DNA of 64,000 nt from Plantago ovata (taxonomy: Eukaryota > Streptophyta > Magnoliopsida > Lamiales > Plantaginaceae). Every line of letters begins with the position of its first letter. The stretch's first letter is position 1. Location: NCBI GenBank assembly GCA_028274465.1, contig CM051456.1, positions 90,072,753 through 90,136,752 on the forward strand, given 5' to 3'. Shown here in pieces: positions 52,399 through 62,419 of this stretch. Made by a program: the position numbers and the translations under genes. Under the pieces are notes generated by a model. The model saw only the letters and a program-made list of their open reading frames with translations, was not told where the DNA came from and made no database searches.

Positions 52399-54822
52399 TC
52401 ACCAATAGTCACGACATGAGCAGGTACCATTCTTGAAATGGTGGAACCTATGCATGTCTCGAACAATTATCTCTCGTTTGGTCACAAGAGAAATGTATTT
52501 GGTAGCATTATGGCAATCTCCACAGACACGAAGATTCTTTCTAATGTGAATTGGAGTACCGGGACTAGAATTGAGAAGGCCAAACGAGATCGCAAGCTTT
52601 TCACTGTGAGTGCAGAGTAACTGCTCCTGAATATCATCTTCCACATCGTGAATTGAACTTGTATCAGGAAAATATCCTGCCGCTTTGATCCTACAAATCA
52701 GATCGCCAAGATAAGAGTATATTTTCTCGGATTGGGGATGATTTGTGGTCCCAGAGTAAAAAGTGTGGACCTCATTTTTCAAATCCACTGAACTACACCC
52801 TGGAGTTTTCTGAATTCCCTTTTTCTCCATGGTAGTCCTAACCTTAGCTACTTTCTCCCACATTGACGCTATTGCATAAATATTCGCAAGCAGAACATGA
52901 TATCCACCCTCGTCGGGTTCTAATTCAAACAGCTTGTCCGCAGCTTTCTCTCCCAAAACCACATTTTTGTGAATCTTGCAAGCTCCTAACATAGCACCAT
53001 ATACATTAATTGCTGGCTCAACAGGCATATTTTGGATGAAGTCCCATGCTTCGTCTAGTCGACCAGCACGGCCAAGTAAGTCGACCATTGCCCCATAATG
53101 TTCCATTGATGGCTTCAACCCATATTCCTCTTTCATCATGCCAAAATAGCGTTGGCCTTCGATTACAAGGCCAGAGTGGCTGCATGCTGAGATAATACAC
53201 AGAAACGTTACGTCATTTGGTTTTATATTACCTTTGCACATTTCTTCGAATAATTTGGCAGCTTCTTCGCCAAACCCATGCGTCCCATATCCATCTATCA
53301 TGGCATTCCACGTTGTAACGTGCCTCTCATTCATTGAATTAAACAGCTGTCTAGCTGTATGAACTGCACCACATTTTGCATACATGTCAACAAGAGCAGT
53401 CATTACAAAAACATCCTTGTCAAAACATGTTCTCACAGATAGTCCATGGATCCATTTTGCTCGACGGGGTACTGAAAAGTCAGCAACTGCAGTGATGACG
53501 CTGACCAATGTGAATGTATCGGGTCTCATATTTTCATTTTGCATATCACAAAAGAGATTAATAGCTTCTATGGAGCGACGATTTTGTGCAAAGCCCAATA
53601 TCATGGCATTCCACGAGACGATTGTTTTTCCTTTCAGTCCATGAAATAATCGAGCAGCCAAATCAACCCTTTTGCACTTGCAGTACATTGCGATCAAAGA
53701 GTTCATAACAGCAACACCCGAACCAAGTTCGTTCCGATCAATAACTTCATGAATAAACTGACCACGCTTAAGATCACCTAAACTAGCACATGCGTTTAAT
53801 GCCGCCATAACACTAACATTTGTAGGCTTCACCCCTTCATCCAGCATCTTCTCAAACAAACCCAACGCCTCCTCAGGATTTCCACTTTGAGAATAACCAT
53901 CAATCATAGAATTCCACGACACAACCGTTTTCGAACCCATCCTATCAAAGATCATACGCGCCGTCCCAATCAACCTACATTTCGCGTACATCCCCAACAA
54001 CGCAGTAGCAACGTTCACATACGAATCCAACCCCCGCCTCAAAACATAACCATGAATCAACTTCCCAACCACTGCATTCCTCATACCACCAACAGCAGGC
54101 AAAATCGTAACAACCGTAACAAAACCCGGGCTAATCCCTTCATCAACCATCCTAAAAAACAACTCCAACGCTCTCTCCGGACACCCGTTCTGCGAAAAAC
54201 CCGCAATCACAGTATTCCAACACCCTAAATCCCTCTCAGGCATTCTATCAAACACCTTGTACGCATCACCCACAGCCTTACATTTCGCATACATGTTCAC
54301 CAAACTAGTCATCACAAACAATTCAGACGCAAACCCATTAACCACAACCTGCGCATGAAGCTGTTTACCAGCACCAATATCGAAACTATCAGCACAGGCT
54401 TTGAGCAAGTAAGTGAAATTGTACACAACTGGGACGACTTTATCGACGTTCATCCGGGTAAAAAAGGCTAGGGCAGCTCCAAGATTGGATTTTTGGGCGT
54501 GGGCTTTGAGGAGGGTGTGATAGTGAGGGTGGGATTTGGGGTGGATTGAGTGGAAGAGTTTGTGGGTGTCGTTTAGGGTGCCGAATTTGGAGAAAAGGCT
54601 GAGGAGCTTGGATTGGAAGAGGGGGGAGGTGGAGAGGTTTTGTTTGATGACGAGGGGGAGGAGTTGGTGGAGTTGTTTGGAGGATGTGCAGAAGTCGAGG
54701 AGAATGGCAGTTGGGTGTTGGTGGGTGTTAGTAGGGGTGTAGTTGGGTGTTGGTGGAAGGGGTGGAGGGAGCCGCCTTGTGGTGGATGTGGCGGAGAGTG
54801 GTGGCGGAATGAGGGAGCTCAT
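52399..54822 (-). CDS. CRR22: PPR-DYW RNA-editing factor, CRR22-like (At1g11290 homologue)
   Basis: Intronless. An upstream Met at 54870 gives 823 residues; the Met at 54822 (MSSLIPPPLSA) gives 807 and matches the start of the Arabidopsis protein, so I prefer it. A Ser/Thr/Pro-rich N-terminus suits a chloroplast transit peptide. PLS-type repeats fill the body (for example VNMYAKCKAVGDAYKVFDRM, VVSWNSMIDGYSQSGNPEEA, TALVDMYAKCGAVHTARQLF). E and E+ motifs follow, then a C-terminal DYW deaminase with THSEKLAISFGLL (HxE), RVCGDCHNATKYIS (CxxC) and final CSCRDYW. In Arabidopsis CRR22 edits chloroplast ndhB, ndhD and rpoB sites. Orthology is judged from strong end-to-end resemblance, not a tree. 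Upstream DNA to 55725 has no other clear gene. Confidence 0.9.
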   Translation of the reverse strand: MSSLIPPPLSATSTTRRLPPPLPPTPNYTPTNTHQHPTAILLDFCTSSKQLHQLLPLVIKQNLSTSPLFQSKLLSLFSKFGTLNDTHKLFHSIHPKSHPHYHTLLKAHAQKSNLGAALAFFTRMNVDKVVPVVYNFTYLLKACADSFDIGAGKQLHAQVVVNGFASELFVMTSLVNMYAKCKAVGDAYKVFDRMPERDLGCWNTVIAGFSQNGCPERALELFFRMVDEGISPGFVTVVTILPAVGGMRNAVVGKLIHGYVLRRGLDSYVNVATALLGMYAKCRLIGTARMIFDRMGSKTVVSWNSMIDGYSQSGNPEEALGLFEKMLDEGVKPTNVSVMAALNACASLGDLKRGQFIHEVIDRNELGSGVAVMNSLIAMYCKCKRVDLAARLFHGLKGKTIVSWNAMILGFAQNRRSIEAINLFCDMQNENMRPDTFTLVSVITAVADFSVPRRAKWIHGLSVRTCFDKDVFVMTALVDMYAKCGAVHTARQLFNSMNERHVTTWNAMIDGYGTHGFGEEAAKLFEEMCKGNIKPNDVTFLCIISACSHSGLVIEGQRYFGMMKEEYGLKPSMEHYGAMVDLLGRAGRLDEAWDFIQNMPVEPAINVYGAMLGACKIHKNVVLGEKAADKLFELEPDEGGYHVLLANIYAIASMWEKVAKVRTTMEKKGIQKTPGCSSVDLKNEVHTFYSGTTNHPQSEKIYSYLGDLICRIKAAGYFPDTSSIHDVEDDIQEQLLCTHSEKLAISFGLLNSSPGTPIHIRKNLRVCGDCHNATKYISLVTKREIIVRDMHRFHHFKNGTCSCRDYW

Positions 54823-54870
54823 GTCTGTGGCGGAGAGGTGGCGGAACAGTAAATAAGTCTCTGTTCTCAA

Positions 54871-55725
54871 GTGGAGATAACTGATTTTAAGTTAATAAAA
54901 CTAAACTGAATCTAAATTAATGCATTTGAATTTGAATGAACTGAATTTAATGTATGAAAAATGAATTCTTATGCCCTGTTTGGTTCAGGTGCAGTTTTGA
55001 CTACGTGTTAAAGTGCATAAGTTGGGGTGTGTATTCGGTCCAACTTATGATGTACTAAAACCAGTGAGGGAACCTTAATCCTCACCCTTTGGTTTGCCAT
55101 ATTTTTCTGGTTTGCCATATTTTTCTGTGTGTTTTAGGTGTATTTGGACCAAAAATTTTCTTCTACATGGACTGTTTGGTTTGCTTGTGTGTTTTGGTCC
55201 GCCCACTTAAAATCAAGTCAAAGGCAAAAAACAACACACTTTCCCTTCCTCATCTTCCGTTTGGTATGGGCGGCAAGTGAGAAGTCGTTGAAACGGCAAA
55301 CCGTTCATCCCAAATTTTCTGGAAAAATTGTCGAATTCGGTTACAATGGATTAACGTCTGGAACAAAGATGTCCGGAAAAGTCATGGTAAGCTCGTCCTT
55401 CTCTCCTTCTATGCTTTTTCTCTACTACTTTTTATCGTATTTGGATTTCGAGCTTCCATTGGCGTTTGGTTATGGTTGTGCTGATGTAATCCTCGTTATA
55501 TTCCGTTAATTAGCTTACTATAATCATAGGATTGTAGTGTTAAATGCCTCTGATACGAATTTTTTGTTAATTTCGAATTTAAAATATTTCATCAATAAGA
55601 ACCCTAATTAACTCACAGAACCCTAATTTTTGCCCCAAATCTTTAGCTAGAACCTACAACCTAGTTAACAAGGATAAAACTAGAAATTGAAGACTCCAGA
55701 CAGGTGCAATAGAAGCAAATGTAGC
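54871..55725. other. Intergenic, possible small repeat, no supported gene
   Basis: Promoter region of the PPR gene. From about 54970 (GCCCTGTTTGGTTCAGG) it has the look of a decayed mobile element, with a short direct repeat CTGGTTTGCCATATTTTTCT near 55095-55125. An exon-like frame ends at GTAAGC near 55387 but no partner exon is seen. Confidence 0.35.
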
Positions 55726-56704
55726 TTAATTTCTAATAAACTTATCCGTGATAGCTTTTAAAGTGGCCTTAGCATTTTCTCTCTTGATTGGAGTTTGCAT
55801 CTCTGTTTGTGTTGATTGATCTGCCTCAAATACTACCTTCTTCTTTGCTGATGATCGGGTGCTTCCCTCAGTAGGAGTGATGTCAGAAGTTTGGGGAATA
55901 GGTTGATCGATTTCTAAAAGACGGGCAATAAAATCAGGGGACATAGGTGGGAATGGAATTCCATCATCGATTGACCAAATAGGTTCATCTTTAGGTGTTG
56001 GGGGTAGCAATAAGGCTCTGTTCACTGCAATAGGACTAGTCGGGGCACGAAATTCAGGAACTGGGAACTGGTCTAGATTGAAAGAAAAAGGGATAATAGC
56101 AAGGCTCTTCGGTTCTGGGAATTTGGTTGGTTTCCATGTTGCTGCATAAAGTGCTTCCCAGCCTTCAAACAAAATGATGAGCTCTTTCCACAATGGTTCA
56201 CCTATCTGAAAGTACCATTTTGCACTCTTATTCTCCTGGATTTCACAAATAAAATATGTAATGTCAATTTCAGTGACATGCAACATTGTAAAAGATGAGA
56301 GAATAGTAAAGTTGTGAGTTTTTTAACCTGTACAGCCTGATTCCATATTTTTTTGGCTCTGCCTGAAACCTGTCCTGATTTTCATCCCATTTCATTCCAT
56401 CTTTGTTAAGAAGCTGCTTGAAAACATTGTGTCTCTCTTTCAGGTTTCGGACGATCTCTTCGATATCTTCGAGTTCATAAGTCTTTCCAACCATGAATGC
56501 AAGGTTCTTCTGTGCAATAAGATATGCTTGCTCCACCTTACATGGCCACTCCCACTGGCCATCGTATGCAATGTCACACAGGTGGTTGATTAGGAATCTG
56601 ACATTTTCTTTCGGGAAGTAAGGATCATAGAAAGCTTCATCTTGTGTTTCCTCTGTGACAGGAAGGAGATTCATCCTTGGTGGTTTGGTTGGTTGGATTT
56701 TCAA
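55726..56704 (-). pseudogene. Myb/SANT-like domain protein, two exons, frame-broken in an A7 run
   Basis: Exon 1 56704-56328, intron 56327-56236 (92 bases, donor CAG|GTTAAA, acceptor TCCAG|GAG), exon 2 56235-55726. The N-terminal part has the Myb/SANT-like layout of plant transposase-associated proteins (QWEWPCKVEQAYLIAQKN, then IVRNLKERHNVFKQLL and MKWDENQDRF). Exon 2 begins ENKSAKWYFQIGEPLWKELI and ends with a Lys-rich tail (SSAKKKVVFEAD). The frames fit only if the A7 run at about 56351 were A8, so the copy is either broken or misassembled by one base. Such proteins accompany PIF/Harbinger elements and also occur as host genes; which applies here is unclear. Confidence 0.6.
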
Positions 56705-57564
56705 GATGGTGGGAAGTGTTTTGTTGTAGATCTTTTGGAGTTGCAGTTAGAGGATAGGGAGACAGAATGAGGTAAATATGTAGTCAATACTTTTGTTATT
56801 TTCACTTCTTCTGTGGGTGAGGCTTTTGTTTTGAGTAACTAGTGTATATAAATGTTCTCAAATATTAGAATGACTCAGTTAGACTTTGTTATCCTTTTTT
56901 TGAATTGCATTCACCCGAATTTGATGACATATGATATACTCTGGCATTACAAATTTCACCTACAATATAAGTAATTTTGAATGTAATTGTGGAAAACTTT
57001 TTATTTTGTAGCTACTTACATAAAAAAATGCTAGAGTCCTCATTAATTTGAATCCAGTATCATCCAGATCTATTACAGTTTAGCCAATTTGGTCATCCTT
57101 ATCCAATATCTCTGGACAGTTCATTGTTTCAGACAATTGAGTACATGTACTATGTCTATGTATATGACAAGTGAGCTTTATGTTCTGTAGTAAAAGTAGC
57201 AGGCATACATTCAGATGAAATATGTATTGAATGTCATTTTTCAACTAACCTTTAGGATTCATAATGCATGCTGCATGTGTATCAAATCATGTGATGAATT
57301 TAATGTAGTGTTTGTAGATATATTTCCTAATTTGTTCATACTAGGTCTGGTGTCAAGTTTAGTCTAGCAATGTATTGTCTGGAAGTTGGTCATTTTATGA
57401 TTAATGTGGGTTTGATAACATACAACCACTCTTCTTCACTGTTATAAATGCTAGTATTTCATATTACTGTAAATCTGTTGGCTATATAACATGTTTGTTC
57501 TCAAGGGATAGTCAGAACAAAACTACTCATTCGAAATTAACCAAACCATTCAGGTCTGAAAAAA
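56705..57564. promoter_or_regulatory. Divergent intergenic region
   Basis: 860 bases between the minus Myb/SANT-like gene and the plus GRF gene; it must hold both promoters. AT-rich; I see no clear paired elements. Confidence 0.4.
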
Positions 57565-58041
57565 ATGGTTCGACCTTCATACAGCGACTCTGCATCAAAT
57601 GGTGCTGAGATTAACCAGAGGATTGTTCGTGCTGATGGCCCGTTCGAAGGCAGACTTTGTCATTGTAGGCTCATCCCGAGGCCTACGTATTCCTTCACTC
57701 CTGGCAGGGTTGGGAGGCGGTTCCTGGGATGCCCCAAGCCAGTAGGCCATCAGTGTGACTACTTTGACTGGCTGGATAAGTCCATGACGGCTAAGGAGGT
57801 TGAGTTCGGCAACATCGTTTACAACAAGCTGAAGAAGCATGAGGCCCAGAATGCAGCACTCCAATCTCAGATTCACAGCATGCTGAGTGAAAAAGAAATG
57901 ATTGCCACCGCGAACAAGGAGTTGAAGATGAAGATGAAGTTGATGGAAGAGATGAAGCCAACCAACACCGGTTCAAATGTGCTTTTGGATTTTCTGGTTG
58001 CTGCCATGATATGCATTGCTTGGGTTCTCGCTAAGGAATAG
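57565..58041 (+). CDS. GRF-type zinc finger protein with C-terminal membrane anchor
   Basis: 158 residues, single exon. The GRF zinc finger is at about residues 28-70: GRLCHCRLIPRPTYSFTPGR, then VGRRFLGCPKP and CDYFDWLDK, supplying the conserved Cys residues and the G-R-x-F core. A coiled coil follows (KKHEAQNAALQSQIHSMLSE, then KEMIATANKELKMKMKLMEE) and a hydrophobic end (LLDFLVAAMICIAWVLA). Short proteins of this layout form large plant families, often scattered with transposons. In other proteins GRF fingers bind single-stranded DNA; here the role is unknown. Confidence 0.8.
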   Translation: MVRPSYSDSASNGAEINQRIVRADGPFEGRLCHCRLIPRPTYSFTPGRVGRRFLGCPKPVGHQCDYFDWLDKSMTAKEVEFGNIVYNKLKKHEAQNAALQSQIHSMLSEKEMIATANKELKMKMKLMEEMKPTNTGSNVLLDFLVAAMICIAWVLAKE

Positions 58042-58851
58042 ACAAGAAGATGTTGTTTGCTGATGGGGATGTATTTCTGTTTACTGTATTTCTTCTTAGA
58101 ACTTGGATTGTATTTTGTGAACCAATTTCATTATCTGCCTTTTTAATGTTTAAGTTAACTCTGTTCTGTTGTGTTATGAAGCATGATTACTATGAATTGA
58201 TATTCAAGTGCATTAGGTGTATTAGTATATTCGACATTATCTTTTGCATGTTCTCTATCATCCTGCATCCAATCAACTCTAATAACTCCTACAGACCATA
58301 TGAATTGTGAAACTGTATAATCTAAATTAAATGTATAGACTTTGATTTATATAATCCATAGTGCAATCGACTCTAATAACTCCTACTAATTGAGTTCTGA
58401 TTGTAGTTTCGAGTATATGTCATCTACCGAAATCAATTAAAAGTGGAAGCTATATCCATTAAGAAGACAAACAAACCTTTATTTTTTTACACGGTATAAT
58501 TTAACCGTGGAACCAATTGGTATTGCTAATTCGCTTTATAACAACTACACCGGGTTGTAACATAACTTGTATTGTTCTGTATATTACAATATCAAAGATT
58601 TATAAGTGTGGACAGTTGCATACGGAAGTTAAAAAGAAGCTAGAACCATCACAATGGTTCACCAACAGTCACAACTTTCCCACTGTAACTGTTTGGTTTA
58701 CTTAAATAGTGTCATTATTATGAATTAATTGTCATTAGATGATACTAACAAGTTTGGAACAGTCTTTCTTTTCAATAATTTTTAAGCCGTCTGCTTCTTC
58801 ACATTGTCATTAGTTTCTTTTCAATCTTCTACTAAATCTTATATACGCACA
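58042..58851. other. Intergenic, no gene seen
   Basis: AT-rich 3' region of the GRF gene and 5' region of the next gene. No feature recognised. Confidence 0.4.
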
Positions 58852-59896
58852 ATGGAGTCGGCTGGACAGAACTATGGCCCCGATTTCGAGCCTTCCTTTG
58901 ATGAGTACGGCCATCCAATTACAGAGAATAGTTGGGGCGTTGAACCTTTCGGAGTTCCTCCCGGCTGGAAGCAAAACAGATCAAGTAAGCCCCAATTTTT
59001 AATTTTGTCTTTTTCTTTCCTTCTATTTCAGGGATTTGTTGTTAAGTTTCGATCATACTATGCATGCTTATTCACTTAGCCGCTTTGATCCCTCCGTAAT
59101 TGCAGTCCAATATGTTGTTATGCTGCATCCAATTAATGTACTGTTATTTGTAAGAATTTTTCGTTGCTTACTGTTATGCTGTATCCTTATTGAAACTGAT
59201 TGCATTCCTAATTAATCACATATATAGATATCGTCTTATGCTGTTGTATTTACCAAACAGAGAGGCTACCGCACCACTCTACCATTAAAATGTGGGGTGG
59301 TGGAGGTTTTATTTGAGAGACAATGTGCTTGAGTATGTAGGTGGAGAAGTCAAATACGTCCACAACTGCGACATCAGAACCTTTGGTCTTTCGGATTTGT
59401 TTGGTGCTGCTTCAGTTTGTGAGTTTCGAATGGACTCCAAACTATGGCCTGGTTTAAACATCCACACGGAGATGACTTGGTTCCTCTCGACAGTGACGAG
59501 GATGTGCATGATATGTTCCTAGTCGGGAACAATTACTGCCGCCCAAATGTGAGAGTTTATACGCAGGATACTGATCTGCAAGTATATCCTGACAGACCTC
59601 TAGAGCAGTTGTACATGCTACCTAAGATCGTTCCTGAATTGGCATCGGCTGGGAACATTCTTCATGTTACACTACAGGTGCAGGAGAGGTTGCAGGAGAT
59701 GAGATCTGGACAATGGATGAAAAAGGATGGTTTGATATGGTATGTTTCTCCGCACAAAGATCCTGAGCCAGCTTGCCAGAATCCCGGATACCAGCTCCGC
59801 CCTTTGCCTTGGAGAGGCCTGAGTGAAAGGGAGATGCTCGTTGAAGATGATGTCATTGGTCAGTATCTCGAACTCGACGAAAGTTATGATAATTGA
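58852..59896 (+). pseudogene. PB1-like domain protein, frame-broken
   Basis: Exon 1 58852-58984 (MESAGQNYGPDFEPSFDEYG), donor GTAAGC, acceptor ACCAAACAG at 59260. Exon 2 has a PB1-like domain as found at the N-terminus of plant MULE transposases and relatives: LEYVGGEVKYVHNCDIRTFG in one frame, then WFKHPHGDDLVPLDSDEDVH in another (change near 59440), then an unrecognised C-terminus (QERLQEMRSGQWMKKDGLIW, ending YLELDESYDN). A further frame change lies near 59300. No transposase domain follows. Two frame breaks make it a pseudogene unless the assembly is wrong. Confidence 0.6.
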
Positions 59897-61364
59897 GTAG
59901 GTAATTTCCCAGATTAAGTTTTAAGAAATGTATGATTCTGGTATCTCTTTTGTAAGGATGTGATCCTTTTGTGTATGTAATCTGCTAAAGACTGGTATGT
60001 TTTAATGTAGTTTGTAGTTGAATTGTAGTAGGAGGTTATGTAGTATGTCTTCAATGTTCATTTTTAATTCCACCGTCTGCTATAATAATCTTATAACATT
60101 GATCAAGTACTATGTATATAAATCAGATTATGTCACCTTCTCTTATATGGGTTGTTGTTTATGTACGTTTGGATGATAATGACATATTTTAGAGATTTCG
60201 GGGGAGGGATTTGAGCCCAAAGTGTTATTTGGGCTGGATGAGGTATTTGAGTGTGTGAAATACCTCCGAATGTTGTTTGGTTGCTTTTCCACAAACAGAG
60301 ATTTTGAGGGATTTGAAAAGAAATACCTCGTTTGGTTGAGAGGGATTTGAGAAGTATTTCGTAATCTGTTCGAGGGATTTTGAGAGATGTGCAATGGTAG
60401 TTATAACTATTATTGTAATTACCTTTGTACCCTTCTATCAAAATTATTTTNNNNNNNNNNNNNNNNNNNNNNNNNNNNNNNNNNNNNNNNNNNNNNNNNN
60501 NNNNNNNNNNNNNNNNNNNNNNNNNNNNNNNNNNNNNNNNNNNNNNNNNNAATTATTTTGTACTCCCTTAAAGGGGCAATTTGGTCAATGTAGATGTTTA
60601 AATTTACCTCCATTTTTATGTGTGTTAGATTAGTCGTTTAATGATTACATAACATGTAATCAATTACAAAACAATTGAAATCGATGTAATACGTACATGT
60701 AAGTCATATTTTGCATGGAATTGTGAAGTTTACCTTGAATCGTAACCGGTTATAATTGTTTAATACGAATTTTTATATGACATTCTAGGGCATTAAGACC
60801 AACTTTGTGATAGAATGTTACGATTGTTGATTGAGATGGACGTTATGTTAGATAAGTTTTGAATATACTTATATTATAAAATTCTAACAATATTAAGAGT
60901 TTGTTTTTTTTGTCGTGTCTTATAAGTTTATAATGTAATGTTACGTACAATAGGTCGTTACTTGAAACGTTTTAGAAATCAAAATGTACTAGTACAGAGT
61001 AACCATACAAGACTCAACTACCATATTTAATGTGGGTAAAAAAAAGGTAAAAGATTTACCCTAGGTTTGATAGATGAACGGTTGTGATTGTGTGTTGCTA
61101 AACGGCCAATGGCTGTAAAATTCCATTGTCACGCCTTCACAGACTGATTAAAGGCTAACGTCAATCGATGCTAATCATGTCTCTGCAGAGATAAAATCTC
61201 TTCTGCATATTCGGTTTATCTCAACACACATCAGTCAAGAAATCTTTAGCTACAAAAGCAAGCGTCTCTTCATTTCTCATCTCTTACTTGCAGACTTAAG
61301 CTCACACCTCTTAAGCCTCAAACCAAAAATCTCAGTCTTTTCTCCTTCACTAGGAATTGGAAGA
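59897..61364. other. Intergenic with assembly gap
   Basis: AT-rich, no gene. At 60190-60420 short phrases such as GAGGGATTTGAGA and AAATACCTC recur in both orientations, suggesting a small decayed element. The gap is listed separately. Confidence 0.4.
60451..60550. other. Assembly gap, 100 N
   Basis: Exactly 100 N. The left flank ends AATTATTTT and the right flank starts AATTATTTT, so the same 9-mer borders both sides. A round 100 N usually stands for unknown length. Confidence 0.99.
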
Positions 61365-62419
61365 ATGGAGGCACATCAGGCTGGATCATCAGGTGTGAGC
61401 AAGGAAGGGGATGCTTCTGGCAGTGGTCAAAAACGGAGGAGAGGACGCCCCAAAAAGGAGATGGTGGAGAAAAGAGTTGTTGGTCGGCCAGTGCTGCCAA
61501 AAACAATTAGGGGTAAGAAGCCTTTACTCCTCTGCCCTCAACTACCATGTTCACATTGAATTCTGCTTTAGCATAATTCTTCATACGTTACAATTCCTTG
61601 TTATCTACTTCTATGTTAGGTATCACAGCTTTAGCCTGCCTGTTGGATCATATATTAACACTGTCTTCAAAAATTTTGGATGATGGCTTGTGTAGTGATA
61701 ATTCAAGTGCGTTTATAATGTTGTCATATCATGAGTTATGATTTAGATGAGTAACCGATACCATGCAAAGAACCTTTTTCAGAGTTTGGAGTGTCGATTT
61801 ATTTTTTAACTTTTGTGATAGTCTTGTTGTATTGAGCTGTTGATCATGAATTCCATATAATGCAACATAGTTTAAGGTCGGATAATCACATATCTCGGCA
61901 TGTAACTGAGGAAATCTGTAATCTAGCTGTGACGCCTTATGATCTGTTCTGATGTTTGTAATTTTCGTTTTACTGGAGATAATTCTTTAAGCACTTGCCT
62001 ATTTGTCAATGAAGTTGCATTGGTGATTGATGTTCTGATAAGTAAAGTTAATGGAGATAGTTGCATATGATTGTGGTAACAGATTGATTCACAACTCAAC
62101 TATAATCTTCAATTATTGTGTGCACTTTATGTTTTCAATGAAACAGTACTTTCTGATTGTGTTAACTTGTACGGAATGAACTTGTTCAAGACTTATTGGG
62201 AACTAACTTGTTGAACACATTGCGCTCACTTAACTATCGTCTTTTAACAACGTACAGATCCCACTGCTGATAAGAAAACAACCATTGTCAAGATTTGTGG
62301 TAGATGGGACAAGGTTCCTGATCTTGGATTGTTCTATAACGGGGGATATACGAAATATATCCACAACTGTTTCCCGCCTACATTCACTCTCCTGGATTTG
62401 TTAAGAGCTATGATGAACA
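61365..62419 (+). pseudogene. PB1-like protein with AT-hook, truncated
   Basis: Exon 1 61365-61512 (MEAHQAGSSGVSKEGDASGS) has an AT-hook-like RRRGRPKKE and a second basic GRP. Donor GGTAAGAAG; intron to 62257 (acceptor CGTACAG). Exon 2 reads DPTADKKTTIVKICGRWDKV, then LFYNGGYTKYIHNCFPPTFT and LLDLLRAMM, the first half of a PB1-like domain homologous to that at 59330-59436. It then runs into a stop made by the first bases of a probable LTR (TGTAAG at 62420). Related to the upstream gene, so a tandem pair. Confidence 0.6.

Noticed and set aside
53384-54742. Plus-strand open frames over the PPR gene
   Set aside because: Antisense shadows of a conserved coding sequence.
55089-55509. A small plus-strand gene with exon end at GTAAGC
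   Set aside because: No start, partner exon or homology; the area looks like a decayed repeat.
60387-60633. Open frames running across the N block
   Set aside because: They exist only because N is read as open; no real coding sequence.
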